Positions 37,769-47,515 of a stretch of DNA of 64,000 bases are shown here, one piece after another (the first letter of the stretch is position 1; each line of letters opens with the position of its first letter). This stretch comes from Mycolicibacterium cosmeticum (GTDB lineage Bacteria; Actinomycetota; Actinomycetes; Mycobacteriales; Mycobacteriaceae). Location of the stretch: the NCBI RefSeq assembly GCF_000613185.1, contig NZ_CCBB010000003.1:2401235-2465234 (forward strand). Reading direction: 5' to 3'. A program made the translations under genes and the position numbers. Under the pieces are notes generated by a model, which was not told where the DNA came from, did no database searches, and was given only the letters and a program-made list of their open reading frames with translations.

Positions 37769-38676
37769 GCTGCGTTACGACGGGCGGGTCGCCGTTGTCA
37801 CCGGCGGTGGCCGCGGTCTGGGCAGGTCCTACTGCCGGCTACTCGCGGCCCGGGGGGCGGCGGTCGTCGTCAACGATATCGGCGGTGGGCTGACCGGCGA
37901 TGGTTGCGACCCGGGCCCGGCGGCCGACGTGGTGGCCGAGATAGGTTCCGCCGGCGGAGAGGCCACCGCCAGCACCGATTCGGTATCGACGGCCGACGGC
38001 GGTGCGGCGATCATCCAGACCGCGCTTGAGCGATACGGGCGCATCGACATCCTGATCCACAATGCCGGTAACGTGCGCAGGGCATCGCTGACGCAGATGT
38101 CGACCGACGACTTCGACGCCGTGCTGGACGTCCATCTGCGCGGCGCCTTTCATGTGGTGCGCGCGGCCTTCCCCCATATGCAACACGCGGGGTACGGGCG
38201 CATCGTGCTGACCTCGTCGATCGGCGGTCTCTACGGCAACCACGAGGTCGCCAATTACGCGGCAGGCAAGGCCGGCATCATCGGTCTGTCGAACGTCGCC
38301 GCGCTGGAAGGTGCAGTCCACGATATCCGTTCCAATGTCATCGTCCCGGCGGCGCTGACCCGGATGGCGGAGGGAATCGAGACGTCGGCGTACCCACCGA
38401 TGAACGCTGAACTGGTGGCGCCGGCCGTCGGTTGGCTCTCCCACGAAAGCTGTTCTGTCACCGGCGAAATGTTCACTGCGATCGCCGGCCGGATTGCCCG
38501 CGTTGCCATCACCGAGGCCCGTGGTGTCTACCGGCCGGAATGGACTGTCGAAGATGTCGCCGCGCAGATCGACGGGATCCGCGATCTGAACGATCCGCTG
38601 GAATTCGTCGTCGTCCCCGACGGGCATGCCGACCACATCCGCTACAGCTTCAGCCAGGCCTTGCAAGGGGTAACCC

Positions 38677-38684
<8 letters not shown>
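37761..38684 (+). CDS. SDR oxidoreductase (HSD17B4-like)
   Basis: About 307 residues, beginning [38 protein letters not shown], which matches the 17-beta-HSD type 4/multifunctional beta-oxidation SDRs. NAGNVRRASL and YAAGKAGIIGLSN follow. The GTG at 37761 gives the family-like start after GAGGG; an ATG 15 bases earlier is possible. It overlaps the BVMO gene by 8 bases and the CoA-transferase gene by 8. It probably dehydrogenates a 3-hydroxyacyl-CoA or cyclic alcohol. Confidence 0.85.
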
Positions 38685-39849
<1,165 letters not shown>

Positions 39850-39857
39850 GACGACAC

Positions 39858-41006
39858 GTGGATTTCGAGATGGGGCCGCAGGCCGACGAATTACGCGGTC
39901 GACTGCGTGAGCTCATCAACGCCGCCGTACCGCCCGACTACCTGGGTGCCTTCACCGATGATCCGTCCGACCTGGATGTGGCGCAGCGCTTTTGCCGAAC
40001 GCTGGCCCGAGGGGGTCTGTTGTGCATGTCCTGGCCGCAGGAGTTCGGTGGTCGGGACGCCTCGATATGGGAGCAGACCGTCGTCCGCGAGGAGATGTGG
40101 GCCCACCACGAGCCCCGCGGGGCGCAGTATATGGGGGTCAACTGGGTAGGGCCGATCATCATGCGACATGGCACCGACGCGCAGAAGCGCACCCACCTAC
40201 CGCCTATCGCCGGCGGTGAGGTCATCTGGTGTCAGGGATTCTCCGAACCCGAGGCCGGATCGGATCTCGCGTCGCTGCGAACCACGGCCCGCCCCGACGC
40301 CGACGGTTGGCTGGTGAGCGGGCAGAAGATCTGGACGTCCTACGCGACGATGGCGCAATGGTGCTTTCTGCTGGCCAGAACGTCCAGAGAGGACAAGAAG
40401 CAACGCGGTCTGACCATATTTCTGGTGCCGATGTCGGATCCGGCGATCTCGGTGCGTCCCATCCGTAGCATCATGGGACCGCATCACCTCAACGAGGTGT
40501 TCTTCGACGACCTACGGGTGAGCGCCGATGATGTGCTCGGCGAAGTCGGTGCGGGTTGGTCGATCGTCCAGGATGTGTTGTCCTTCGAGCGGGTGGGTAT
40601 CGCGCGGTACGCCCGCTGCGAGCGGTTGCTGCACGCCGCGCCGGATGTACTCGGCTCCGCATGGGATGACCTGCCCGATGAGCTGCGCGCCCGGTGGGCG
40701 CGAATGCTGCTGCACTGCCGGCGCGCTCGTCTCCTGGCCTACCGGCTGGTCGCACTACAAAGTGCCGGCCGGGTGCGCCCCGGCGACGCATCCGGATACC
40801 GGATCCTGGTGACCAAACTCGACCAGGACAGCGCCGAGGTGCTGATGGAGATTCTTGCGGCCGCGCCTGCGGATGGTGACCGGACCCCGTGGTTCCGTGG
40901 CGAGGTGGAGGACCACTGGAAGTACTCACAGGCCTCCACGGTGTCCTCCGGCAGCATCGAGATGCAGCGGATCCTGTTGTCCCGTGCGATGTTGGCGGCA
41001 TCATGA
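39858..41006 (+). CDS. acyl-CoA dehydrogenase, full-length subunit (1)
   Basis: About 382 residues with all FadE hallmarks: WCQGFSEPEAGSDLASLRTTA, GQKIWTSYATMAQWCFLLART, FFDDLRVSADDVLGEVGAGWSIVQDVLSFERVGIAR, and C-terminal QASTVSSGSIEMQRILLSRAMLAA. The GTG follows the CoA-transferase gene by 8 bp. It is followed with a 4-bp overlap by a shorter dehydrogenase, the pattern of heteromeric FadE pairs. Confidence 0.88.
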   Translation: MDFEMGPQADELRGRLRELINAAVPPDYLGAFTDDPSDLDVAQRFCRTLARGGLLCMSWPQEFGGRDASIWEQTVVREEMWAHHEPRGAQYMGVNWVGPIIMRHGTDAQKRTHLPPIAGGEVIWCQGFSEPEAGSDLASLRTTARPDADGWLVSGQKIWTSYATMAQWCFLLARTSREDKKQRGLTIFLVPMSDPAISVRPIRSIMGPHHLNEVFFDDLRVSADDVLGEVGAGWSIVQDVLSFERVGIARYARCERLLHAAPDVLGSAWDDLPDELRARWARMLLHCRRARLLAYRLVALQSAGRVRPGDASGYRILVTKLDQDSAEVLMEILAAAPADGDRTPWFRGEVEDHWKYSQASTVSSGSIEMQRILLSRAMLAAS

Positions 41007-41911
41007 TCCTCGAACTCTCGGACGAAGCGAGAGAATACGGCCGTCAGGCCATGCGGGCATTTGAGTCCGCCGGTGGTGATCAGCTACTGCACCAGGCCGA
41101 GGCGAAGCCGGGAACCCGGGAAACACTCGTCGGCCCGATACTCGCCGGCCTCGGGGCCTGGGAGCTCGAGCCGTATGTGGACACCGACAGCCTGGAAGCG
41201 GCCGCGGCGCTGTGCCGCAGTGCCGGCTACTGGGCGGTGCCCTATCCGGTGGCCGAACGGCTCTGCCGTGAGACGGGTTCCGACGGCCTGGTGGTCGTGC
41301 CGGAGGTCAACCCCGCAGCCGCCGTCGGCGGACTCGCGCTCAACTGGGCGGCGGTCACCGTCAGTGGCAGGCGCGCCCAGGTGAGCGGTGTCGGACCGGC
41401 CGGCGCGGGCTTCGTCGCCGACCTGCAGCTCGGTCCGCCGACCGGTGCCACCGATGCCGCGCTGGCTCTGGTGTTGCCGTGCTGGACGCTGCTCGGAATG
41501 CTCGACCGGGCATTACATCTCACTGTCACCCATGTGAAGCTGCGTCAGCAGTTCGGTCAGCCACTGTCGGCATTCCAGGGCGTGCAGTTCCAGCTCACCG
41601 ACGCCGAAGTCGAACGCAGTGGGCTGGAAATCCTGGCCAAACATGCGTTGTGGTCGGTGTCGACCACCCCGCATGATGCGCTCGATGACGCGCTGGCACT
41701 GCGACTCGCCGCGATCGAGGCCGCCGAAGTGGTGTTCCGGGTGTGCCATCAGCTGCACGGTGCGGTCGGCTTCTGTGATGAGACGACACTGTCCTGGTTG
41801 TCGAGGTACAGCCAGCCGCTGCGCCGGCTGCCATTCGGGCTGTCGGCGACCCGGACTCTGCTGGCCGATCAGGTTGGTCGGCGCGGCCTGACGGGTTTGT
41901 TCACCCCGTGA
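41003..41911 (+). CDS. acyl-CoA dehydrogenase, short partner subunit (2)
   Basis: About 302 residues, shorter than the usual 380. The substrate-binding motif FSEPEAGSDL is missing, while the C-terminal helices (ALHLTVTHVKLRQQFGQPLSAFQGVQFQLTDAEVE, LHGAVGFCDETTLSWLSRYSQPLRRL) are present. This matches the beta-like subunits of mycobacterial alpha2beta2 FadE complexes such as FadE26-FadE27, where each subunit supplies part of the active site. It overlaps both neighbours by four bases. Confidence 0.85.
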   Translation: MILELSDEAREYGRQAMRAFESAGGDQLLHQAEAKPGTRETLVGPILAGLGAWELEPYVDTDSLEAAAALCRSAGYWAVPYPVAERLCRETGSDGLVVVPEVNPAAAVGGLALNWAAVTVSGRRAQVSGVGPAGAGFVADLQLGPPTGATDAALALVLPCWTLLGMLDRALHLTVTHVKLRQQFGQPLSAFQGVQFQLTDAEVERSGLEILAKHALWSVSTTPHDALDDALALRLAAIEAAEVVFRVCHQLHGAVGFCDETTLSWLSRYSQPLRRLPFGLSATRTLLADQVGRRGLTGLFTP

Positions 41912-43074
41912 GCGATCTGAATGCGTTCCGCGCCGAGGTCCGGACCTGGTGTCGTGACCATGTACCCACCGACTGGCGGCCCGCGCAAACCGCGGTGTCC
42001 GACGCCGAATTCGTGGCTTTCCAGAAGGATTGGTTCGCCACGCTGCACAGGGCAGGATACGCGGTACCGCATTGGCCGGCCAGGTGGGGCGGCGGCATGT
42101 CGGTGGCGGAGCAGATCGTCCTCTACCAGGAGCTGGCCGCCCATGATGCACCACGTTTGGTGCTCGCCTTCGTCGGGATCCATCACGCCGCCTCCACTCT
42201 GCTGGCCGCGGGCACCGAGGAGCAGCGAAACCGGCACTTGCCGGCGATCCTCGACGGCCAGATTTGGGTGCAGGGGTTCTCCGAGCCCGAGGCCGGGTCG
42301 GATCTGGCTGCGTTGCGCACCACCGCGCGGCGCTCGGGCGATAGCTTCGTCGTCAAGGGTCAGAAGCTGTGGGCCAGTGGCGGTATGCACGCAGACTGGT
42401 GCCTGTTGCTGGCCCGCACCGATCCCGATGCGCCGAAACGTCTTGGCATCTCCTATTTTCTGCTGGACATGACGAGTCCCGGTGTGCAGGTGCGGCCCAT
42501 CAAGAATGCCATCGGTGACGCGCACTTCTGCGAGATATTCCTCAACGATGTCGAGATCCCGGCCGCCAACCTGGTCGGTGAACAGAACCGGGGCTGGCAG
42601 GTGGCCCAGGAAACCCTCGGCGCCGAACGGGGAATGACGATGCTCGAGTTGGCCGAACGGCTGGGCAACGCCGGGTTCGGCTGGCTCGTCGAAGCATGTC
42701 GAGCGGTGACCGATCCCGTCGTCGAGGATCGGTTGGCGCAGTTCGACATCGAACTGACCGGGCTGCGCGCGATGTGTCGGGACCTGGTGATCGCATCCCA
42801 TGCCGGCACGGCAGCACCGGCTGATGCCTCCATCGTCAAGTTGTACTACAGCGAACTGCTGCAGCGAATGACCGATTTCGGGGCCGAGGTGTGCGGTCTC
42901 GCTGCGCATACGGATGTGGCCAAACCCATGTCGAGCGGCTGGGAATCCGGCTCGTGGGTATTGGATTTCATTGGATCGTGGGAGTGGACGATTCCCGGCG
43001 GCGCCAGCGAGATCCAGCGCACGATCATCGGCGAGCGAGGTTTGGGGCTGCCCAGGGAACCGAGTATGCCGTGA
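41908..43074 (+). CDS. acyl-CoA dehydrogenase, full-length subunit (3)
   Basis: The 388-residue protein has WVQGFSEPEAGSDLAALRTTA, GQKLWASGGMHADWCLLLART, FFLNDVEIPAANLVGEQNRGWQVAQETLGAERGMTMLEL and the final GGASEIQRTIIGERGLGLPR. It is a complete FadE-type subunit. It starts at GTG in a GTGA overlap. Its partner is probably the shorter dehydrogenase that follows. Confidence 0.88.
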   Translation: MSDLNAFRAEVRTWCRDHVPTDWRPAQTAVSDAEFVAFQKDWFATLHRAGYAVPHWPARWGGGMSVAEQIVLYQELAAHDAPRLVLAFVGIHHAASTLLAAGTEEQRNRHLPAILDGQIWVQGFSEPEAGSDLAALRTTARRSGDSFVVKGQKLWASGGMHADWCLLLARTDPDAPKRLGISYFLLDMTSPGVQVRPIKNAIGDAHFCEIFLNDVEIPAANLVGEQNRGWQVAQETLGAERGMTMLELAERLGNAGFGWLVEACRAVTDPVVEDRLAQFDIELTGLRAMCRDLVIASHAGTAAPADASIVKLYYSELLQRMTDFGAEVCGLAAHTDVAKPMSSGWESGSWVLDFIGSWEWTIPGGASEIQRTIIGERGLGLPREPSMP

Positions 43075-44120
43075 CGGCAGCCGAATTCACCGAGATTCAC
43101 GACGAGCTACGAGCTGTCGCGCGCGACGTTCTCGGTAAAGACGGCGGCAAGGAAGTCTCTTGGTCGTTGGTGACCCAAGCCGGCTGGACCGGGCTGGAGG
43201 TCGCCGGCGATCTCGGCGGCGCGGGGGCCGGGTTCCGTGAAGTGGCGATCATCTGTACCGAATTGGGTCGCGCGGCTGCCGCCAGCGGCTACTTCGGTTC
43301 CGCGGTGCTCGGTGTCGGCGCGCTCAATTCGGTGGCCCATGAACCGGACCGTGATGCACTGCTGTCGAGCATTTCCGCCGGTACGGTGACAGTTGCGGTG
43401 GCGCTGCTCACCGATCACGGCGATATCGACGCGGACGTGCCTTTCACGGTGACCCGGCAGGGTGTCCTGAATGGCCGGTCAGATTTCGTCATCGACGCTG
43501 TCGGCGCGGACCGGCTGCTGCTGTTGGCGGTCGGCCCTGACGGGGCGCCGGTCCTTGCCAGCGTCTCGGGCGCCGAATTGACCGTGGCACCGCGACCCGT
43601 GCTGGACGAAAGTAGGCGGTTGGCCACGGTGTCCGCCGATGGTGTCAGCGTGGCCGCGGAATCGCTGTGGCCGCTCACCGGCGACCGGGCGGTGTTGGCA
43701 CAGCGGGCCGCGACCGCGATCGCGTGTGACAGCCTGGGCCTGGCCGAGGCGATGCTCAGCGCAACAGTCGATTTTGTCTGCATGCGGCAGCAGTTCGGTA
43801 GGGCGATCGGCTCCTTCCAGGCCGTCAAGCACGCCTGCGCCGACATGCTGGTGCAGATTTCGGTGAGCCGCCGGCTGGTGGCCGCTGCCGTCGAGGCGGT
43901 CGCCGACGGCAGCCCCGAAGCCTCGCGGATGGCATCGATGGCCAAATCACATACCACCGAAACCGCGGTGGCTGTCGCCGGTAAGGCGATGCAGCTGCAC
44001 GGAGGGATCGGCTACACCTGGGAAGCCGGTATCCACCGCTACCTCAAACGCGCGACGCTCAACCGCGCACTGTTCGGCAGTCCCGCGGCGCACCGCCGCC
44101 TGATCTCCGCGGCATATTGA
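43071..44120 (+). CDS. acyl-CoA dehydrogenase, short partner subunit (4)
   Basis: About 349 residues. The N-terminal half lacks the FSEPEAGSDL loop. The C-terminal half keeps FVCMRQQFGRAIGSFQAVKHACADMLVQ and KAMQLHGGIGYTWEAGIHRYLKRATLNRALFG. It resembles the FadE28/FadE29-type partner arrangement. GTG overlaps the preceding stop by four bases. It closes the catabolic operon proper. Confidence 0.85.
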   Translation: MTAAEFTEIHDELRAVARDVLGKDGGKEVSWSLVTQAGWTGLEVAGDLGGAGAGFREVAIICTELGRAAAASGYFGSAVLGVGALNSVAHEPDRDALLSSISAGTVTVAVALLTDHGDIDADVPFTVTRQGVLNGRSDFVIDAVGADRLLLLAVGPDGAPVLASVSGAELTVAPRPVLDESRRLATVSADGVSVAAESLWPLTGDRAVLAQRAATAIACDSLGLAEAMLSATVDFVCMRQQFGRAIGSFQAVKHACADMLVQISVSRRLVAAAVEAVADGSPEASRMASMAKSHTTETAVAVAGKAMQLHGGIGYTWEAGIHRYLKRATLNRALFGSPAAHRRLISAAY

Positions 44121-44212
44121 TTCCGGTCCCGGGCACAGGCGCTTGACGCTGATCGGGAAGACGCCGCATATATCGCGCGCCTCGCGGCTTCACCTGAGTT
44201 CACTCTGGGAGA

Positions 44213-44842
44213 ATGGCCACGATGGACGGCTCAGCGCCCCGCCCGCCGGTCGTGCCGGCGACGAAGCCGGAGCAGATTCGCGATGCGGCGATGAAGTGCT
44301 TCGCCGACGGTGGCTTCGCCGGGACGTCGCTGCAGACGATCGCCGATGCCGCGGATGTGAGCATAGGTCTCATTCAGCACTATTTCGTCACCAAGAGGCA
44401 GTTGATCGAGAGCATCGACCGACATGTTCTAAGCGTCTTCGGGGATGCACTGGGGGTGTCCCCGGGGGCCACTGATGTCGCTGTCGGCGCCAGTGAGGCC
44501 GGTAGCCGGTTCGCCGAGCTGATGCACCACAACCCCGAGATCATGGACTATGTCGGCCGGGCGCTCGTCGAAGGCGGAGAGGTCGGGAAAGTCATCTTCG
44601 ACGGTCTGCACGCCATCAGTGAACAGCAGGGTGTCACCTTCGCGGCCCAGGGCTTGACGCCTGATGACCTCGACTCCGTGTGGGCGGCGATGCTGCCGCT
44701 GATCCTTCGGGCGGGGACCATCATGCTGCGCCCACACATTGAAAGACACCTTCAGGGGTCCCTCTACGACTGGGACGCGACCTCGCGGTGGGACGCCGCG
44801 GTCACCAGGCTGATCCAGAAAGGCCAGTTCAAGCCGCAGTAA
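44213..44842 (+). CDS. TetR family transcriptional regulator
   Basis: The 209-residue protein has a helix-turn-helix FAGTSLQTIADAADVSIGLIQHYFVTKRQLIESI (about 36-69) after a Pro-rich start, and a ligand domain with HNPEIMDYVGRALVEGGEVGKVIFDGLHAISEQQG. It lies 92 bp after the last acyl-CoA dehydrogenase in the same direction and probably has its own promoter. It may sense a CoA intermediate and tune the operon together with the GntR protein. Confidence 0.85.
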   Translation: MATMDGSAPRPPVVPATKPEQIRDAAMKCFADGGFAGTSLQTIADAADVSIGLIQHYFVTKRQLIESIDRHVLSVFGDALGVSPGATDVAVGASEAGSRFAELMHHNPEIMDYVGRALVEGGEVGKVIFDGLHAISEQQGVTFAAQGLTPDDLDSVWAAMLPLILRAGTIMLRPHIERHLQGSLYDWDATSRWDAAVTRLIQKGQFKPQ

Positions 44843-44896
44843 TTGCATTGCTCAAAAGGCGACGGGTCCCGCGGCCGATCGGATCGCAACAGAGGA

Positions 44897-44931
44897 TGGC
44901 CTGCCGGGATCCCCCACGCCCCGGCAGGCCA
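44897..44931. terminator. strong hairpin after the catabolic operon
   Basis: TGGCCTGCCGGG and CCCGGCAGGCCA form a perfect 12-bp stem with an 11-nt loop, 54 bp after the TetR stop. There is no U-tract. It probably ends the rightward operon. Confidence 0.7.
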
Positions 44932-45066
44932 ATATGAGTGTATTGCCTCCGGGTTGCATGGACCACGCCTGAACCTCTAATCGGCGGCTCTTCGGGCTTT
45001 GTTTTGCGTCCATGGCTGCCTGACCACAGCGGCGCTCGCCAACCTCGGGTCTGCCCGACGACGCGA

Positions 45067-45306
45067 CTAGCGCGATTGCTGAGGCGCCAGCTCATCGCCG
45101 GCTGCAGGCGCGATGTCATCAGGAACGACATCAACTTGGAACTGCTTTGTGCCCCAGCCATCATCGACGATGAACTCGACACGTTTTGGTCGGCCGAGCA
45201 ACGTGGTGGCCACGACGACTCCATGGGAGCCCGCTGGCACTACCGGAACATTCATCCCATCGATTCGGCGGCGTGCAGTCACCGCATCGCCTTTACGGCA
45301 ATTCAT
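45067..45306 (-). CDS. small SH3/KOW-like hypothetical protein
   Basis: Seventy-nine residues: KGDAVTARRRIDGMNVPVVPAGSHGVVVATTLLGRPKRVEFIVDDGWGTKQFQVDVVPDDI. The alternation of short strands around GDxV, GSHGVVV and the FxVxVxPxDI ending looks like a small SH3-like barrel. There is no signal peptide. I recognise no named family. The 224 bp before it and the 242 bp after it hold no further gene that I can support. Confidence 0.55.
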   Translation of the reverse strand: MNCRKGDAVTARRRIDGMNVPVVPAGSHGVVVATTLLGRPKRVEFIVDDGWGTKQFQVDVVPDDIAPAAGDELAPQQSR

Positions 45307-45548
45307 ATTCAGTTACCCCCATTTATTGCTTCGCGTGTATCTCAGCAGCGGCGAAGCATTCCCCGACAATGAGTATTACCAACATCCGTCAGCGGTAGCA
45401 AGCGCAAATTTGACAAACGAAGCGCGGCCTCGGTTGTGCTTTCCGCTCATCGATGTGCATCGCGCCGCTCTACAGAAATGCACTTGTACTGAGCCGGCGG
45501 TTGGTACGAGATGTTGCACATGAGGCTGGATGGTAGATACTTCCGTCC

Positions 45549-46088
45549 ATGGTGAACGTGCGGAATGCGGTGCCAGCCGATGCGCTGGCGGTCGCGCAGA
45601 CGCACGTGCGCTCATGGCAAGTGGGCTATAAGGGACTCATCGCGCAGGCGTATCTTGACCGACTGCGCCCCGAGGAACGGGCGGCCCGTTACCGTTTCGA
45701 CAAGATGGACCCCGTCAACGGTCCGTACACGCTCGTAGCCGTCGACGAGGACGTTGTCTGCGGCCATGTCACCGTTGGGCGATCAAGGGACCGTGACCAT
45801 GATCAGCTCGGAGAAATCTGGTCGCTGTATGTCGATCCGCCGCACTGGGGATCGGGTGTTGGCAGCACATTGTTGGCCGCCGGCTGCCGACAGTTGCGAC
45901 AGGCAGGATATGGCTCGGCCTACCTGTGGGTGCTCTCGACGAATGTCCGCGCCCGCCGCTTCTACGCGCGTGCAGGCTGGATCATCGAAGGATCTGAGCG
46001 GACCGATTTCGTTGGGGGCAAATATATTGCCGAGATCAAATACGAGCTGCGGATCGATGCCGAGGACGTGACCAAGTTCGCGATGTAG
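45549..46088 (+). CDS. GNAT family N-acetyltransferase
   Basis: The 179-residue protein follows the GNAT fold: VNVRNAVPADALAVAQTHVRSWQVGYKGLIAQAYLDRL, then LGEIWSLYVDPPHWGSGVGSTLLAAGCRQLRQAGYGSAYLWVLSTNVRARRFYARAGW. The GSGVGSTLL segment corresponds to the acetyl-CoA pyrophosphate loop (Q/RxxGxG/A). The substrate is unknown. Free-standing gene. Confidence 0.85.
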   Translation: MVNVRNAVPADALAVAQTHVRSWQVGYKGLIAQAYLDRLRPEERAARYRFDKMDPVNGPYTLVAVDEDVVCGHVTVGRSRDRDHDQLGEIWSLYVDPPHWGSGVGSTLLAAGCRQLRQAGYGSAYLWVLSTNVRARRFYARAGWIIEGSERTDFVGGKYIAEIKYELRIDAEDVTKFAM

Positions 46089-46320
46089 TCCGCTCCACGG
46101 GCGTGCCCAGACCCCACCAGGCGACCGCGGCCGCGGAGTTCGTATTGCGACCCTCCAGCAGCCACCGACCTTCGTCACGCAGTCCCTGCATGACATCCAG
46201 GGGCTGGCGAATACCGAGCGCCTGCCCGAACGGCCGGCCGTGAACACGACCTACTTCATGAACGAGTTGGATTGTGGCATAGTCGAATTCGTTCGGGTCG
46301 TCGGAAGGTCGGATGGATTG
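46036..46320 (-). pseudogene. 5'-truncated gene remnant of unknown family
   Basis: A 95-codon open frame without a start codon reads NEFDYATIQLVHEVGRVHGR, then PFGQALGIRQPLDVMQGLRDEGRWLLEGRN and AAAVAWWGLGTPV. The composition is protein-like and unlike a shadow of the GNAT gene, whose 3' end it overlaps only in its last 18 codons. The upstream part is absent, so this looks like the 3' end of a lost gene. The remaining gap to 46508 shows nothing else. Confidence 0.4.
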
Positions 46321-46508
46321 TCACCGGACTGAGCGACCCGGACGTGATGGCCAGGATGCCGTTTACATCTCACGGGTTCATCCTTCGTCCGGTGCCCGAG
46401 GTCACCAAAAATGTTGCGCCTCATCGAGCTCACGGTCGAACACCGTCGCATCGGCCACAGTGGTGGTGCACGCATCTGCTGATCGGTACCCCCTTGCCTA
46501 TGCCGGTT

Positions 46509-47405
46509 TCAGTTCGGGATAGCTTTGCGGGCCTGAGATTCCGCGTGCTCAGCCCTATTCGAAAGGGAGCGGGCCGCCTGGACCAGCATTCCCATGTTGA
46601 ATGCGAATCGTTGCACGGTGATTCGGCGGAATCGAGCTGCTCGGCCAACAGTGGCCCATAAGGCGCCCCAGATGGCTGTTTGGATTGCGACCACGACGAC
46701 GCCGGCGGCAAGCAGTCGCGGGCGGAATTTCTGCGCGAGAATCGTCTCACCTCGCCCGAAGTTGAAGTACTGATCGAACGCAGTGGAGAGGTCGGTGTGC
46801 TGCAATTTGTCCACCACCGCCGCGGGAACCAGACGCATCTGGTATCCGGCGCGTTGCGTGCGGCAGAAGAACTCCACCTCGTCGGCTGTGCCGATGAGCT
46901 TCTCGTCGAACCCGCCGACCGCGTCAAAAACTCTCCGAGCGAATCCGCAGTTCGTCGCGTTGGCGTATACGGCTCCGCCCACCTGGGACCGGTACAACTT
47001 CGACTCCCGGCTTAGGACTGTGCCGTCGGCCAGCACGCGGTTCAGCCCGCCGCCGGCCGTGTCGGCGCCATCGAGGAATGCTTGCCAGTATGCCTGGATC
47101 CAGCCGGGGTGCACTACGTCATCCGCGTCCGTCAGCAACACATATTGACCACGGGAGAGGTTAATTCCCACGTTTCGGGCGACGTTCGCCCCCGGGCCAC
47201 GTGAGGCATCGGCGACACGGACTCGCGGGTCTTCGAGCAGGAACTGCTGAGCAATTGCCACTGTCTGATCGGTCGACCCGTTATCTGCCACGATGACCTC
47301 GAAGGATGCCCACGTCTCTTGATTGACCAGCGCCTCCAATTGTTTGCTGATGAAGGCCGCGCCGTTGCGAACAGGGATGACAACGCTGATGTCTACGGCG
47401 TTCAC
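46509..47405 (-). CDS. glycosyltransferase family 2
   Basis: About 298 residues. The N-terminal GT-A domain has DISVVIPVRNGAAFISKQLEALVNQ, IVADNGSTDQTV, GPGANVARNVGINLSRGQYVLLTDADDVVHPGWIQAYW, with the metal-binding DADD. A hydrophobic segment LLAAGVVVVAIQTAIWGALWATVG near the C-terminus suggests membrane attachment. It probably adds a sugar to a lipid or cell-envelope acceptor. The start is GTG at 47405. Confidence 0.83.
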   Translation of the reverse strand: MNAVDISVVIPVRNGAAFISKQLEALVNQETWASFEVIVADNGSTDQTVAIAQQFLLEDPRVRVADASRGPGANVARNVGINLSRGQYVLLTDADDVVHPGWIQAYWQAFLDGADTAGGGLNRVLADGTVLSRESKLYRSQVGGAVYANATNCGFARRVFDAVGGFDEKLIGTADEVEFFCRTQRAGYQMRLVPAAVVDKLQHTDLSTAFDQYFNFGRGETILAQKFRPRLLAAGVVVVAIQTAIWGALWATVGRAARFRRITVQRFAFNMGMLVQAARSLSNRAEHAESQARKAIPN

Positions 47406-47438
47406 AGTGCTGAACCTAGCAGTGCGTACCGGCCCACG

Positions 47439-47456
47439 GCAATACAAGCGTATTGC
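47439..47456. promoter_or_regulatory. inverted repeat upstream of the GT2 gene
   Basis: GCAATAC and GTATTGC are perfect 7-bp inverted repeats around a 4-bp loop, 34 bp before the GT2 start. It could be an operator. Confidence 0.4.
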
Positions 47457-47515
47457 ATTCTCAGCTAATGAAGGGTCGGAGTATCGTGACATCAGTCCAG
47501 GAGCCGGTTCGCGAG

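Noticed and set aside
44121..44212. TTGACG ... TATATC as a promoter of the TetR gene at 44213
   Set aside because: The spacing is about 20 bp, too long for a convincing promoter call.
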